DNA of 64,000 nt from Myxococcus xanthus (GCF_900106535.1 NZ_FNOH01000012.1:62001-126000); one strand, 5' to 3'. Positions 19,285-28,471 are shown, counted from the first letter of the stretch. The notes: generated from the sequence alone by a model not told the origin. Made by a program: numbers and translations.

Positions 19285-22119
19285 ATGCGTTCCTCCCGTT
19301 CTTTCGCGTTCGTCCTCTCGGTGTTCCTCCTGTCCGCGCCCGTGCTCGCGGACAACAACGCGGATGAAGCGGACATCGCGTTCGAGCTCGGCAACGATGC
19401 CTATTCCAAGGGGCAGTACGCCGAGGCGTTGCGCTCCTACTTCACCAGCTACCGCCTGGTGCCCAACCGGAACGTCCTCTTCAACATCGCCCGCTGCTTC
19501 GAGGCGCTGGGCAAGTTCAACGAGGCGTACCGCTACTACAACGACCTGCTCGCCGAGGACTTGCCCAAGGAGGACGCCGCCGAGGTCTCCCGCTCCGTGG
19601 ACCGGCTCCGTCCCAAGGTCGCGCTGGTGCGCGTCACCTCCAACCCCAAGGGCGCTGACGTCTACGTGGACCGCATGGACCTGGGCAGTCGGGGCCGCTC
19701 TCCACAGACGCTCGCGCTGACGCCCGGCCGTCACAAAATCATGGTGAAGAAGGAAGGCTACCGCGCTGCGGAGGCCACGCTCACCCTGGTGCGCGGCCGT
19801 GAGACGGACCAGACCTTCGACCTCACGCTCATCACCGGCGGCGTGGAGGTGACGGGCACGCCGGAGGGCGCCGAGATTCGCGACGCCCCCAACGGCAACA
19901 TCCTGGCCCGCGTGCCCGGCCGCGTGCGACTGCCTCCCGGCCAGCGCGTGCTGCACGTGCGCGCCCCCGGCTACGCGCCCAGCCAATACGTGGTGGATGT
20001 CCCCGCCGACGGCAACGTGCCTGTCGCCGTGGCGCTGCGTCCCCAGGACCGGCCCACCGGGCGGCTCGTCGTCACCGCCAACCGCGACGGCGCCACGGTG
20101 CGCGTGGATGGCAAGCCCGCCGGCTTCACCCCCACCGTCGTCACCCTCCCCGAAGGCGAGCACACGCTGGAGGTGGAGAGCCGCGAGGTGCGGCCGCTCC
20201 GCCAGACGGTGAAGGTGGTGGCCGATGAAGAAGTGAAGGTCCACGCCGAGCTGCGCTACGCGCCGCCTCCGGTGCGCGCCGCATCGAAGAGCCTGGTCGC
20301 CGTCGACGAAGCGCCCGCCTCCACCACCGTGCTCACACAGGAGGAGCTGCGCGCCTTCGGCTGGCGCACCGTCGCCGAGGCCGTGGCCGGTGTGCGCGGC
20401 TTCTATCTCACCGACGACCGGACCTATACGTACATGGGCGTGCGCGGCTTCTCCCCGCCGGGCGACCTCAACACGCGCATCCTCATCCTCTGGGATGGCC
20501 ACTCCATGAACGACGTCTGGGCCGGCCAGGGCTTCGCCGCCCGCGACCTCAGCGTGGACATCCAGGAAGTGGAGCGCATCGAGGTGGTGCGCGGCCCTGG
20601 CAGCGCCCTGTACGGCACGGGCGCCTTCTTCGCCGTCATCAACGTGGTCCCCCGTGAATCGCTGGGTTCGGACAAGCACCTGGAAGTCACGGGCGCGGTG
20701 GGCGCGCTCGGCACCACCCGGGGACACGCCGCCGCGTCGTGGGAGGACGGCAACCGGTCGGTGCTGGTGAGCGCCGCCGCCTTGACGTCCACGGGCGCGG
20801 ACACCACCCGGCTGGGCTCCAGCGGTCCCATCATCACCGGGCTGGACGCGGAGCGCGCCGCCGGTGGCTCCCTCCGGGCCCGCGTGGGCGACCTGTCCTT
20901 CCAGGCCCAGTTCAACGTGCGCACCAAGGAGTTGCCCACCGCGCCCTACGGCACCGTGCCCGGCACGGAGGGCAACATCGTGGAGGACATGCGCGCCTTC
21001 GCCGAGGCCCGCTACGAGCGCCAGTTCACCGAGCGCTTCAGCCTGTCCGTGCGCGGCGCGTTCGACATCAGCCGCTACGAGGGCACCTACGTCTACCCGG
21101 AGGAGGACGGCGGCGCCCGGACCGAGGGCGGCGCGGCGGACTGGCTCACCGCCGAGGCACGCGCGCGCATCGGCCTGTTCGAGGGCAACGTCTTCACGCT
21201 CGGCGTGGAAGGTCAGGCGCAGCTTCGCGTCCGGCAGGACGCCGGTGATTTGCCCTTGGAGACACAGGCGCGCACGCTGGTGTCCGCGTACCTGCTCGAC
21301 GAGTGGAAGATCCACCCACGGCTGAGCGTGTCAGCCGGCCTGCGTCTGGACAAGTACGTGGACCTGGACAGCACGCCCATCACCCCGCGCCTGGCCGTCA
21401 TCGCCCGGCCCTACGAGCGGGGCCTCACCAAGCTGGTGGCGGGTAACGCCTTCCGCGCGCCCAACGTCTACGAGCTCTACTACGCGGACGGCATCTCCCA
21501 GGGCGCGGCGCTGAACCTGCGGCCGGAGACCATCACCACCTTCGAGCTGGAGCACTCGCACGACCTGACGGACGAGCTGCGCCTCACCGTCGCGGGCTAC
21601 CACAACCGCATCTCCAGCCTGGTGCAGCTCACTGCGGAGGACGCGGCTTCAGGCGACTGCGGCACCGCCGCCTGTCTGCGCTTCATGAACACCGACGGCA
21701 CGACACTCGCCTGGGGCGCCGAGGCCGGCGTGCACTGGCAGCCGGGCCGCTGGCTGATGGTGGACGTGAGCTACTCCTACGTGACGCTGCGCAACGCCTC
21801 GGAGGAAGTGGCCAACGCGGCGCCCGCGCACCTGGTGGCGGGCCGGATGATGCTGCCCATTGGCGCCGGCGACATGCGCGTGGCCACCCAGGCCATCTAC
21901 CAGAGCGCCCGGCCCACCGGCCCGGGCGGCGCGGACAGCGGCGAGGCGCTGCTGGTGGGCTTCGGCCTGTCGGGTGACTACGGCCCCCTGCGCTACTTCG
22001 CCGGCGTGCACAACCTGCTGGACGCCCGCTACTCGCTGCCGGTGTCGGACGAGAACTCCATCGCCCCCGTGCCCCAGTACGGCCGCACCTTCACGCTTCA
22101 GCTCACGGGGACTTTCTGA
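19285..22119 (+). CDS. TPR-PEGA-TonB-dependent outer-membrane receptor fusion
   Basis: Outer-membrane receptor with an unusual periplasmic extension. ATG 19285 gives a clean signal peptide ending SAPVLADNN; an ATG at 19243 is also in frame and the ribosome site is weak for both. After the signal: a TPR-like region (about 28-90, FELGNDAYSKGQYAEALRSY), three PEGA domains (about 110-310; e.g. DVYVDRMDLGSRGRSP and ATVRVDGKPAGFTP), then a TonB plug (ALYGTGAFFAVINVV) and a beta barrel ending FTLQLTGTF with the terminal Phe required for barrel insertion. 944 residues. Substrate unknown. PEGA domains suggest peptidoglycan or surface binding. The GNAT gene follows after 1 nt. Confidence 0.92.
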   Translation: MRSSRSFAFVLSVFLLSAPVLADNNADEADIAFELGNDAYSKGQYAEALRSYFTSYRLVPNRNVLFNIARCFEALGKFNEAYRYYNDLLAEDLPKEDAAEVSRSVDRLRPKVALVRVTSNPKGADVYVDRMDLGSRGRSPQTLALTPGRHKIMVKKEGYRAAEATLTLVRGRETDQTFDLTLITGGVEVTGTPEGAEIRDAPNGNILARVPGRVRLPPGQRVLHVRAPGYAPSQYVVDVPADGNVPVAVALRPQDRPTGRLVVTANRDGATVRVDGKPAGFTPTVVTLPEGEHTLEVESREVRPLRQTVKVVADEEVKVHAELRYAPPPVRAASKSLVAVDEAPASTTVLTQEELRAFGWRTVAEAVAGVRGFYLTDDRTYTYMGVRGFSPPGDLNTRILILWDGHSMNDVWAGQGFAARDLSVDIQEVERIEVVRGPGSALYGTGAFFAVINVVPRESLGSDKHLEVTGAVGALGTTRGHAAASWEDGNRSVLVSAAALTSTGADTTRLGSSGPIITGLDAERAAGGSLRARVGDLSFQAQFNVRTKELPTAPYGTVPGTEGNIVEDMRAFAEARYERQFTERFSLSVRGAFDISRYEGTYVYPEEDGGARTEGGAADWLTAEARARIGLFEGNVFTLGVEGQAQLRVRQDAGDLPLETQARTLVSAYLLDEWKIHPRLSVSAGLRLDKYVDLDSTPITPRLAVIARPYERGLTKLVAGNAFRAPNVYELYYADGISQGAALNLRPETITTFELEHSHDLTDELRLTVAGYHNRISSLVQLTAEDAASGDCGTAACLRFMNTDGTTLAWGAEAGVHWQPGRWLMVDVSYSYVTLRNASEEVANAAPAHLVAGRMMLPIGAGDMRVATQAIYQSARPTGPGGADSGEALLVGFGLSGDYGPLRYFAGVHNLLDARYSLPVSDENSIAPVPQYGRTFTLQLTGTF

Positions 22120-22120
22120 C

Positions 22121-22567
22121 GTGACGGCCGGCGCCACCTTCACCTTCATCCACCCCGGGCATCCGCTCTACGCGGGCGAGATGGAGCTGCGCTTCCGCGT
22201 GCTGCGCGAGCCGCTCGGCTACACCCGTGACGACGTCGCCTTTCCCTTCGAGGCGGACAGCCTGCACCTGGTGGCGCACCAGGAGGAGGGGGTGCTCGGC
22301 TGCGTCCTCTTCAACCCCGAGGATGCCCACGGCGGACGGCTGTTCCAGATGGCCGTGGCCTCCCACCTCCAGGGGCAGGGGCTGGGCGCCCGGCTGGTGC
22401 GTACGCTGGAAGCGGAGCTGGTGCGGCGCGGCTTCACCCATGTCCACCTGCACGCGCGCGAACCGGCGGTCCCGTTCTATGAGCGACTGGGTTACGCCGT
22501 CTTCGGCGCCCCCTACACCGAGGTGGGCGTCCCCCACCGCAACATGCGCAAGACACTCGGGGCCTAG
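22121..22567 (+). CDS. GNAT-family N-acetyltransferase
   Basis: Acetyl-CoA-dependent acyltransferase, substrate unknown. The GTG at 22121 is one base after the TonB receptor stop, suggesting translational coupling. Motif A is seen as FQMAVASHLQGQGLGARLV (acetyl-CoA phosphate loop QGQGLG), then HLHAREPAVPFYERLGYAVF, the usual motif B. 148 residues matches the elaA-like group. The gene ends 18 bp before the IS630 relic, so it is intact. Confidence 0.9.
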   Translation: MTAGATFTFIHPGHPLYAGEMELRFRVLREPLGYTRDDVAFPFEADSLHLVAHQEEGVLGCVLFNPEDAHGGRLFQMAVASHLQGQGLGARLVRTLEAELVRRGFTHVHLHAREPAVPFYERLGYAVFGAPYTEVGVPHRNMRKTLGA

Positions 22568-22585
22568 CGGACCTACGAGCGCCTA

Positions 22586-23504
22586 AACCGCCTCGATGAA
22601 TCCCCTAAACACCGGAGCGTTTGTTCCGATGAAAGGGGTGGTGATGGGGCAGCAGCCATTCAGACTGACGCTCGGGCAGATGGAGGAGCGGCGACTGTTC
22701 GCCGCTTCGCTGCTGAAATCGGGTTGGCGCCCAGTGGACGTAGCGGACGAGTGCGGCGTCACCCGAGGAGCGGTGTCGCAGTGGTGCAAAGCCCTCGCGC
22801 AAGGAGGCGTCAGGAGGCTGCGGCGCAAGCCGCATCAGGGCCGGCCCTCACGGCTGAGCTCCTCGGAGTGGAAGCAAGTGGCCCGAGCATTCAAGGCCGG
22901 CGCCGTTCGGGCCGTCTTTCCCACGGAGCGATGGACCCTTCCACGCATCGCACGTCTCATCGAGCAACGCTGGGGCGTGCGGTACCACCCGCGCTCCTTG
23001 TCGAGGCCACTGCATCGGCTGGGGTTCTCCGCGCACCGCCCTCGTCCCCAGGCTCGCGAGCGGGATGATGCGCTCATCGAAGCCTGGGGAAGAAGAGACT
23101 GGCCTCGCATCAAAAAGGGGCTCGAAGAAGCAGGAGGACGATTGCCTTCTTGGATGAGACGGGTCACACGTTTCGGGCCCGCCTGGGCACCACCTGGGCG
23201 CCGGTGGGGCAAGTCCGAGTCCTCAAGCGTCTGAGCAGGCGCCGTGAGGTGTCCAGCGTCGTGCTGCTGACGCTGCCCCGCGGGGGCGTGAACGCCCCAA
23301 GGTGTTCGCTCGTCACTTCGTCGGCGCTGTCCATGACAAGGAAGTCATCGCCGCAATGCGGTACTTCCGTCGGCGCCTCGGACGCCCCCTCGTCATTATC
23401 TGGGACCGCCTTCAGGCGCACCGTTCCAAGGCGGTCAGCGCTTGGCTGCGGCGACACGCTCGAGCATGCCGGGCTCCATGTTTAGCGGACTTGCCGAGGC
23501 GGTT
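22586..23504 (+). mobile_element. decayed IS630-family element with TA duplication
   Basis: 919-bp element bounded by inverted repeats. Perfect 10 bp (AACCGCCTCG / CGAGGCGGTT) at the tips, with imperfect matching continuing inward for about 35 bp including a shared CTAAACA block. A TA dinucleotide lies on each side (22584-22585 and 23505-23506), the target duplication typical of IS630/Tc1-mariner elements. The interior encodes a transposase broken in at least two places. It separates the GNAT gene from the S9 peptidase and supplies the sequence after the peptidase stop codon. Confidence 0.88.
22629..23494 (+). pseudogene. IS630-family transposase, multiple frameshifts
   Basis: N-terminal winged-helix DNA-binding part is intact in the first frame (SLLKSGWRPVDVADECGVTR, SQWCKAL, GVRRLRRKPHQGRPSRL, YHPRSLSRPLHRLGFS). 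The frame shifts near 23,140, after which FLDETGHTF carries the first catalytic Asp, and shifts again near 23,285, after which VIIWDRLQAH carries the second Asp. The third acidic residue and the LPAYAPELNP-type segment are missing, so there is also a 3' deletion. Not expected to be active; the start could be 22629 or 22644. Confidence 0.88.
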
Positions 23505-25705
23505 TAGAGATGCCGCTTGAAGTAGCGCGCGGTCTCCTCCCACATGCGCTCGGCCAGCACCGGGTCGAACACCATGTGCGGCATGCCGCTGAGGGGCAGG
23601 AACTCGTGGGGCTGGCCCGCCCGAAACAGCGCGTCCGAAAGCTTGAGGGCGTGGAAGAAGAGGACGTTGTCGTCCGCAGTGCCATGGATGAACAGGAGCT
23701 TTCCCATGGGCTGGTCGGCCTTCACGTGAGTAAGGAGCGAGGCCTGCTCGTAGGCCTGGGGGTGCTCGTCGGGTAGGCCGAAGAAGCGCTCCGTCAGGTG
23801 TGAGTCGTAGTCGCGCCAGTCCGTCACTGAGGACACGGCCACCGCGGCCTTGAAGACGTCCGGGCGGGTGAGCACGGCCAGCGCGGACATGTAGCCGCCG
23901 TTGCTCGCGCCAGTGATGCCCACGCGGCTCAGGTCCATTTCCGGCACCTCGGCCGCGAGCGCGCGCAGCGCGGCCACCTGCTCGTCCAGCAGCAGCCGGG
24001 GCCAGTCGTACTTCGGCTTGCGCAGCTTCGCGTCGGCGGTGGGCGAAACTCCTCGCCCGTCCAGTTTCACCACGATGAAGCCCTCGTCCGCGAGCCACTG
24101 GTTGGTGAGGTGCTGCTGCATGCTCTGGTACACCATGGGGATGCCGGGCCCCGCGTAGATGTCCACGATGACGGGCAGCTTCACGCCGGGCTTCGCGTCG
24201 CGAGGACGCACCAGCGACGTGGGGTAGCGCTCCTTGCCCACGTACCGCACCTCCACTCGCGGCTGGAACGGCGGCTCCATTGCCACCGAGGGCAGCTCGC
24301 CCACGCGAGTGCCGTCCGCCTTCATCACAGTGGTGTGACGCATGCGCCGGGGGCCCTCGGACGTGATGGCCAGCAAGCCGCCCCGCTTGGACATCCGGGC
24401 CAGCTCCAGCGCCGGGCTCTCCGAGGTGACGCGGGTGGGCCTCCCGCCCGGGCTCAGGCGCCACACGTAGCGCTCGTCGGAGGTTGGGCCGCCGGTGAAG
24501 TAGACGGTGCCGTCCTTCTCAACGTAGCCCGCCATGTCATAGAAGCCCGCGCCGGGCGGCACGAGCGAGCGCACGAACTTGCCCGAGGCGTCGCGCAGCT
24601 CCACTTCGCCAGCGCCGTTGCGCTCTGTGTACCAGAGGAAGCCGCTTCCATCCTCCAGCCAGTGGGGGAACGTCTGGTGCAGCGTGAGCCAAGCGTCGTC
24701 CCTCTCCACGAGCAGCGTGCGCGTGCTCCCCGTCCTCGGGTCCACCGCGAGCAGGAGCTCCTCCGTCTGGAGCCGGTTCTGCACCAGCACCGTCAGAGGG
24801 CCCTTCGCCGGCCAGCGCACCGTGGCGAGGTAGGGATACTTCTCCACGTCCCAGCGCACCCACGTCGTCTTGCCGCCTGTGATGGGGATGATACCCAGGC
24901 GCACCCGGGCGTTGGCCTTGCCGGCGCGCGGGAAGGCGAGCCGCCGCGCATCGTTCTCCGGGTGGAGCGCGTCCGCGATGGCGAGCTTCTCCACGCCGCT
25001 CGTGTCGGACTCCGTGTAGGCCAGGGCCTTTCCGTCCGGGCTCCACCAGTAGCCGGAGAAGCGCATCATCTCGCTCGTGGCGATGAACTCCGCCAGCCCG
25101 TGGCTCTTCTCCTCCGTGCCGCCCTTCGTCACCTGGTGCTCGATGTTCGTGGCCAGGTCCAGGCGATACACGTCATGCCCCCGCACATAGGCCACCTGGG
25201 TGGCATCGGGAGAGAAGCGCACGTCCATGGCGCCGGGGCCCGTCTTCAGCTCCGTCACCTTCCCGGACGCGCGCGTGACGATGTACTGCTTGCCGGACAA
25301 GCCCACGAGCAACTTCTCGCCGTCCTCGGACAGGGCATAGGAGCTCAGGCCCCGCGAGGACACACGCGCGGGCTCCTGGCGCGCCTTCGGCTCGACGGCG
25401 AGGTTCTCCCGGGCACGCTGCAGAAGGCGCTCCGCGGTGAGGTGCTCGCGCGTCTGTCCCGTGGCCACGTCGAACGCGTGGAGCGCGAGGGCGCGTGAGC
25501 CCTCCGGATTGCGCAGGAAGAAGAGCGTCTGCTCGTCCGGGGTGAAGCTCGTGCCCATGGGACGGCCGATGTTGAAGTAGCGCGTCTCCACGAGCTGGCG
25601 GATGAAGCCGTCCGACTTCGGCGCCGCCTTCGGAGTGGGCACGGACTTGGGCTGGGCGAGGACTGGAGCGCTCAGCAGGACCAGAGCGGTGAGGAGGATT
25701 CGCAT
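23504..25705 (-). CDS. S9-family serine peptidase (dipeptidyl-peptidase IV-like)
   Basis: Exported prolyl-oligopeptidase-clan peptidase of 733 residues. ATG 25705 gives signal peptide MRILLTALVLLSAPVLA; longer in-frame starts would bury it. The N-terminal two thirds is a beta-propeller (WWSPDGKALAYTESD, LWYTERNG); the catalytic domain carries Ser in GASNGGYMS, Asp in GTADDNV and His in GMPHMVF. The exopeptidase-type glutamate segment reads AEFIATSEMMRFSGYWWSPD, close to bacterial DPP IV. The stop codon TAA uses the TA of the IS630 target duplication, so the element inserted exactly at the gene end. Probably digests peptides during predation or growth on protein (inference). Confidence 0.92.
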   Translation of the reverse strand: MRILLTALVLLSAPVLAQPKSVPTPKAAPKSDGFIRQLVETRYFNIGRPMGTSFTPDEQTLFFLRNPEGSRALALHAFDVATGQTREHLTAERLLQRARENLAVEPKARQEPARVSSRGLSSYALSEDGEKLLVGLSGKQYIVTRASGKVTELKTGPGAMDVRFSPDATQVAYVRGHDVYRLDLATNIEHQVTKGGTEEKSHGLAEFIATSEMMRFSGYWWSPDGKALAYTESDTSGVEKLAIADALHPENDARRLAFPRAGKANARVRLGIIPITGGKTTWVRWDVEKYPYLATVRWPAKGPLTVLVQNRLQTEELLLAVDPRTGSTRTLLVERDDAWLTLHQTFPHWLEDGSGFLWYTERNGAGEVELRDASGKFVRSLVPPGAGFYDMAGYVEKDGTVYFTGGPTSDERYVWRLSPGGRPTRVTSESPALELARMSKRGGLLAITSEGPRRMRHTTVMKADGTRVGELPSVAMEPPFQPRVEVRYVGKERYPTSLVRPRDAKPGVKLPVIVDIYAGPGIPMVYQSMQQHLTNQWLADEGFIVVKLDGRGVSPTADAKLRKPKYDWPRLLLDEQVAALRALAAEVPEMDLSRVGITGASNGGYMSALAVLTRPDVFKAAVAVSSVTDWRDYDSHLTERFFGLPDEHPQAYEQASLLTHVKADQPMGKLLFIHGTADDNVLFFHALKLSDALFRAGQPHEFLPLSGMPHMVFDPVLAERMWEETARYFKRHL

Positions 25706-25760
25706 GGGGGTGTGGGAGGAGTCACCGGAATGATGGCTCATAACGCGGCGAGAGGATGGC

Positions 25761-26225
25761 ATGGCCATGTTCCGGGAGAGTGAAGAGCCCATCGGCTTGG
25801 AGGGCAACGTGGCGCGTCAGATGATTGGCGTTGACCATGACAGTTCCATGGCACAGCCGCGAACGGGGAGAGCAATCGTCCGTAAGTGGCCAGTCCTGCT
25901 CGAACTCCCGCGCCCCGATGCAAGCCGACTCGTGCCCGTCGGCCTGCACGGCGTCACCGAGAACGCCCTGTGCCACCTGGGCCCTCGCCAGGCCGAGGCC
26001 TCTCGACTGAGCCTGGGGTCCGTGAGCTTGCTGTTCGTGCCAGCCGAAGTGACGCTTCCAGCGGGCCGCCTGCTCGAGGCAGCGGGCGGCGCAACCCGCG
26101 TCATCTCGCTCACGGGTGACTGCATCGGCTATCTGGATTCGCCCGAGCACGTCCGGAATCGGAGCGGTGAGAGTCAGCTCCAGTACTCCTGCAAGCCAGG
26201 ACCCGATGCTATGACAGACGCATGA
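25761..26225 (+). pseudogene. ceramidase-like C-terminal fragment (possible)
   Basis: An open frame whose last 90 residues look like a real protein: LFVPAEVTLPAGRLLEAAG followed by VISLTGDCIGYLDSPEHV, a pattern close to neutral/alkaline ceramidase family proteins (GDxIGYxxxPE). The signal sequence and catalytic region of that family are absent, so it is probably a truncated copy. Its stop overlaps the next start by ATGA, which supports it being the genuine end of a gene translated on this strand. Start is arbitrary: the first 30 codons lie in the divergent promoter region of the S9 peptidase. Could be simply an unknown small gene. Confidence 0.4.
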
Positions 26226-26719
26226 CGACGCTGAAGGAGTGGCTCCTGGCGGTCATGCCGTTCACGGCGCTGGTCCTGCTCTGGCGCTTCTCGGTCTCGC
26301 GCGAGAAGCGGCACACCCAGACGCTCTACCGCGCCATCGACGAAGGGGCCGTGAGCGAGGTCCAGGCCATCCTCTCGAAGCAGGCCTTCCCGAACCTGCG
26401 CTCGGTGGTCGTCGCGAGCGCCATCGTGAGGGCCGTCGAATCCAGACAGGTTGCCGTGCTTGACTTCCTGCTCAGCCCCGAGCTGAAGCCCGTGACGCTC
26501 ACCCAGAAGCTCGATTCCTTCCTTCACGACCAGGCGATGAAGGGTGGCTGGAGGGGCGTGGTGCTCTGGCGCTCGCGGAACTCGCACCTGTTCTTGCCCT
26601 GGAGGGACCTGAGCAAGCGGGACAAGCTCCGGCTGAGGGCCATGGCCACCCGCGTCGTCGAGGCGGAGCCCTCGAAGGTCTTTCTTCGCCACGACGTCCG
26701 AGGATGGACCGTCGCCTGA
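26222..26719 (+). CDS. membrane-anchored protein of unknown function
   Basis: 165 residues. One N-terminal transmembrane segment (LKEWLLAVMPFTALVLLWRF) is followed by a soluble helical region (TLYRAIDEGAVSEVQAILSK, AVESRQVAVLDFLLS) that reads like two degenerate ankyrin-type repeats, then a basic tail. Overlaps the upstream frame by 4 nt (ATGA), so probably translated by coupling. No named family recognised. Confidence 0.65.
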   Translation: MTTLKEWLLAVMPFTALVLLWRFSVSREKRHTQTLYRAIDEGAVSEVQAILSKQAFPNLRSVVVASAIVRAVESRQVAVLDFLLSPELKPVTLTQKLDSFLHDQAMKGGWRGVVLWRSRNSHLFLPWRDLSKRDKLRLRAMATRVVEAEPSKVFLRHDVRGWTVA

Positions 26720-26723
26720 AACG

Positions 26724-26756
26724 ACGAAGGGCCCGTGCGTGTGCACGAGCCCTCGT
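26724..26756. terminator. bidirectional hairpin between convergent genes
   Basis: Inverted repeat GGGCCCGTGC / GCACGAGCCC (one mismatch) with outer ACG/CGT pairing and a 4-nt loop GTGT, placed between the stop at 26719 (+) and the stop at 26807 (-). No long T-run, so termination efficiency is uncertain. Confidence 0.5.
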
Positions 26757-26806
26757 GGAACGTCACCCGCGCGAGGCGAGGCCCTCGCGCCGCCGCTCCC
26801 CCAGGG

Positions 26807-27499
26807 TCATCGACTGGACGCGGGCTGCAGGAACAGCAGGTAGTGGTCCGGAAGGCCGTCGTACTCGGACACGATGGAGTAGCCCGCCTGCTGGGCGGCG
26901 GCGACGAGCGGCGGGCGCATCGCCCGAAGGTGCGTCACCGCGATACGGCCATTCGGGGTGAGGGCGAGACGCAGCCTGGTCAGGTAGGCCACACGGTCCG
27001 AGAGGAAGTGGTCCACCTCGGAGAGAAGGATGAGGTCGTACGCGCCGGGTTCGAGGCCTGGCTCGTCCGGTTCCACCTTGCGCACCACGACGTTCTTCCG
27101 CTCGGACATCCGTGCGCGAAGCCGCTTGAGGGCCTCGTCGTTGATGTCGGTCGCGACCACCTGTCCCGCCGGACCGACGGCCTCCGAGAGTCGCTGCGTG
27201 AAGTAGCCCAGGCCCGCTCCGACATCGGCAATCCGCTGTCCCGGCGTAATTCCCAGCGCGGCGATGAACCTGGCAGGCTGACGGGACTGGTCATACGAGG
27301 CCTGCACGCCTTCGACCCCTCCGAGGCCATGGAGGTCGGCGGGCTGCTCCGCCGCGGGGGCCTCCGTCGGCGTCCGGGATGGCTCGGGGCGCTTTTCCTC
27401 TCCGCCCTCGGAGCGACATCCGCCTGTCGCGGCCGTCACCAGACAGAGCAGCAGCCGCGCGAGACGACGGGGCGTTGCATGGGCACGAAAGAAAGTCAT
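26807..27499 (-). CDS. class I SAM-dependent methyltransferase with lipoprotein signal
   Basis: Rossmann-fold methyltransferase. ATG 27499 opens MTFFRAHATPRRLARLLLCL and a lipobox-like TGGC (Cys 28), so it appears to be exported as a lipoprotein, which is odd for an enzyme needing cytosolic SAM but is repeatedly seen in this family (methyltransferases with signal peptides). Motif I is IADVGAGLGYFTQRL, the acidic ribose-binding residue is VVATDIND, and motif IV region is DLILLSEVDHFL. 230 residues. Substrate unknown. The frame stays open upstream through the pseudogene and IS91 relic region but that part has no sense. Confidence 0.85.
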   Translation of the reverse strand: MTFFRAHATPRRLARLLLCLVTAATGGCRSEGGEEKRPEPSRTPTEAPAAEQPADLHGLGGVEGVQASYDQSRQPARFIAALGITPGQRIADVGAGLGYFTQRLSEAVGPAGQVVATDINDEALKRLRARMSERKNVVVRKVEPDEPGLEPGAYDLILLSEVDHFLSDRVAYLTRLRLALTPNGRIAVTHLRAMRPPLVAAAQQAGYSIVSEYDGLPDHYLLFLQPASSR

Positions 27500-27567
27500 T
27501 CCGGGCGACCTCTTCGGAGGGGGAGGAGCAACGGGTGCTCCTTCGAGGATTGCACCCCCATGCTGGC

Positions 27568-27864
27568 TCACGGCGTCAGGGGAATCCACTCCGACGCCGC
27601 GACGAGCCCGCCCGTGGCCACGTCCAGCGCCGCGAACTGCGCGCCCTGCACGCCCACGCGCCGGTTGATGCCGACGGTGACGGGCGGAGACACGCCCGTG
27701 TCGAAGTCGCGCAGCGCCTCCAGGTGCTGCACCAGGCTGGCCCGCGTCACGTCCGCGCCGGTGCGCGTGAGGGCCTCCACCAGCCCCCCGTGCCGCCGCG
27801 TAGGCCCCGAGCTGGAAGGCCGTGTGTCCCGGCTCCAGGCCATGCCGCTCCATGAACGCGGCGA
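27568..27864 (-). pseudogene. ABC transporter substrate-binding protein, C-terminal remnant
   Basis: Last about 100 residues of a periplasmic branched-chain-amino-acid-type binding protein (Peripla_BP_6 family): MERHGLEPGHTAFQLGAYAA, then after a frameshift in a C/G run near 27,790, GLVEALTRTGADVTRASLV, LEALRDFDTGVSPPVTVG and the terminal AALDVATGGLVAASEW. The N-terminal three quarters is gone; the break coincides with the edge of the IS91 relic at 27865. Confidence 0.75.
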
Positions 27865-27997
27865 GGCCTGGGGTGGCCCTCGTGCCGGGGCCAACCTCGC
27901 ACATGCCGTGGGCAAGCCCTGGTGCTCCACAATCGCCCGCACCCCGGGGGCCCCCCTTCACGTACGCCAACACCCGCCGCCTGCCTCCACACCTCAC
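27865..27997 (-). mobile_element. IS91-type relic A (transposase C-terminal piece)
   Basis: 133 bp matching the middle part of the relics at 45.6 and 49.3 kb almost base for base (from GGCCTGGGGTGG to CCTCCACACCTCA). In the minus frame it encodes CGGRRRVLAYVKG and, in a shifted frame, AIVEHQGLPTACARLAPAR, the C-terminal end of an IS91-family (Y1) transposase. Both the terminal end and the N-terminal part are missing. Confidence 0.75.
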
Positions 27998-28011
27998 GAC
28001 ACGACGCCCTG

Positions 28012-28471
28012 ACGGAGATTCATCCGGGCACGGAAATCTGGGTCAAGTACTGAGGCGCGAGGAGGAACGATGACTCGCCATCTATGCGCCGTGCTCGGCG
28101 CGTGCTCGGACGCTGACAAGAAGCCCTCGGGCACGCTCCAGATCACAGGATGTCAGCACCGTTCTGCTGACGTCACGAGCCGGTCACAGCCACGGTCACG
28201 AGGCTTGCCTGGATGCCCACCCCTCGGGGTGCCGACCGCCCTTCGGCCCTTGCACCGTGCGCAGATGTCTTTGGACTTCGCGTTCTCCAAGTACTCCGCG
28301 TGACCGCATGGACAGGACTGCCACCTTCTTTCGATCCCACCCGACGATCCCAGCCGTTTCACGGCAGCTTTCCCGTGTCATGACAGTCGATTGCGCTTCT
28401 CGCTTCGGGGTCCTTCTCATGGCCGATTCCCGGACCTCCAGTCTGGTGAGTCGACACCCGATCAAAACCCC
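28012..28471. other. intergenic patchwork with gene ends
   Basis: No complete gene on the plus strand. Right after the relic, a short plus-strand frame ends TEIHPGTEIWVKY at 28053, like the true end of a lost gene. It is followed by GAGGAGG and an ATG at 28070 that opens a lipoprotein-like signal (MTRHLCAVLGACSDADKKPS) which loses sense near 28,150. A 7-bp hairpin GTCAGCA/TGCTGAC lies at 28151-28170. The rest is taken by a possible small minus-strand gene (separate entry). Confidence 0.45.
28153..28362 (-). CDS. possible small zinc-ribbon protein
   Basis: 69-codon frame with CPCGHAEYLENAKSKDICARCKG, i.e. two CxC/CxxC-type pairs 16 residues apart as in zinc ribbons, followed by a basic Gly/Arg-rich tail. 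No clear ribosome site. It could be a real small gene or chance; composition of the segment does not decide. Confidence 0.3.
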   Translation of the reverse strand: MKRLGSSGGIERRWQSCPCGHAEYLENAKSKDICARCKGRRAVGTPRGGHPGKPRDRGCDRLVTSAERC

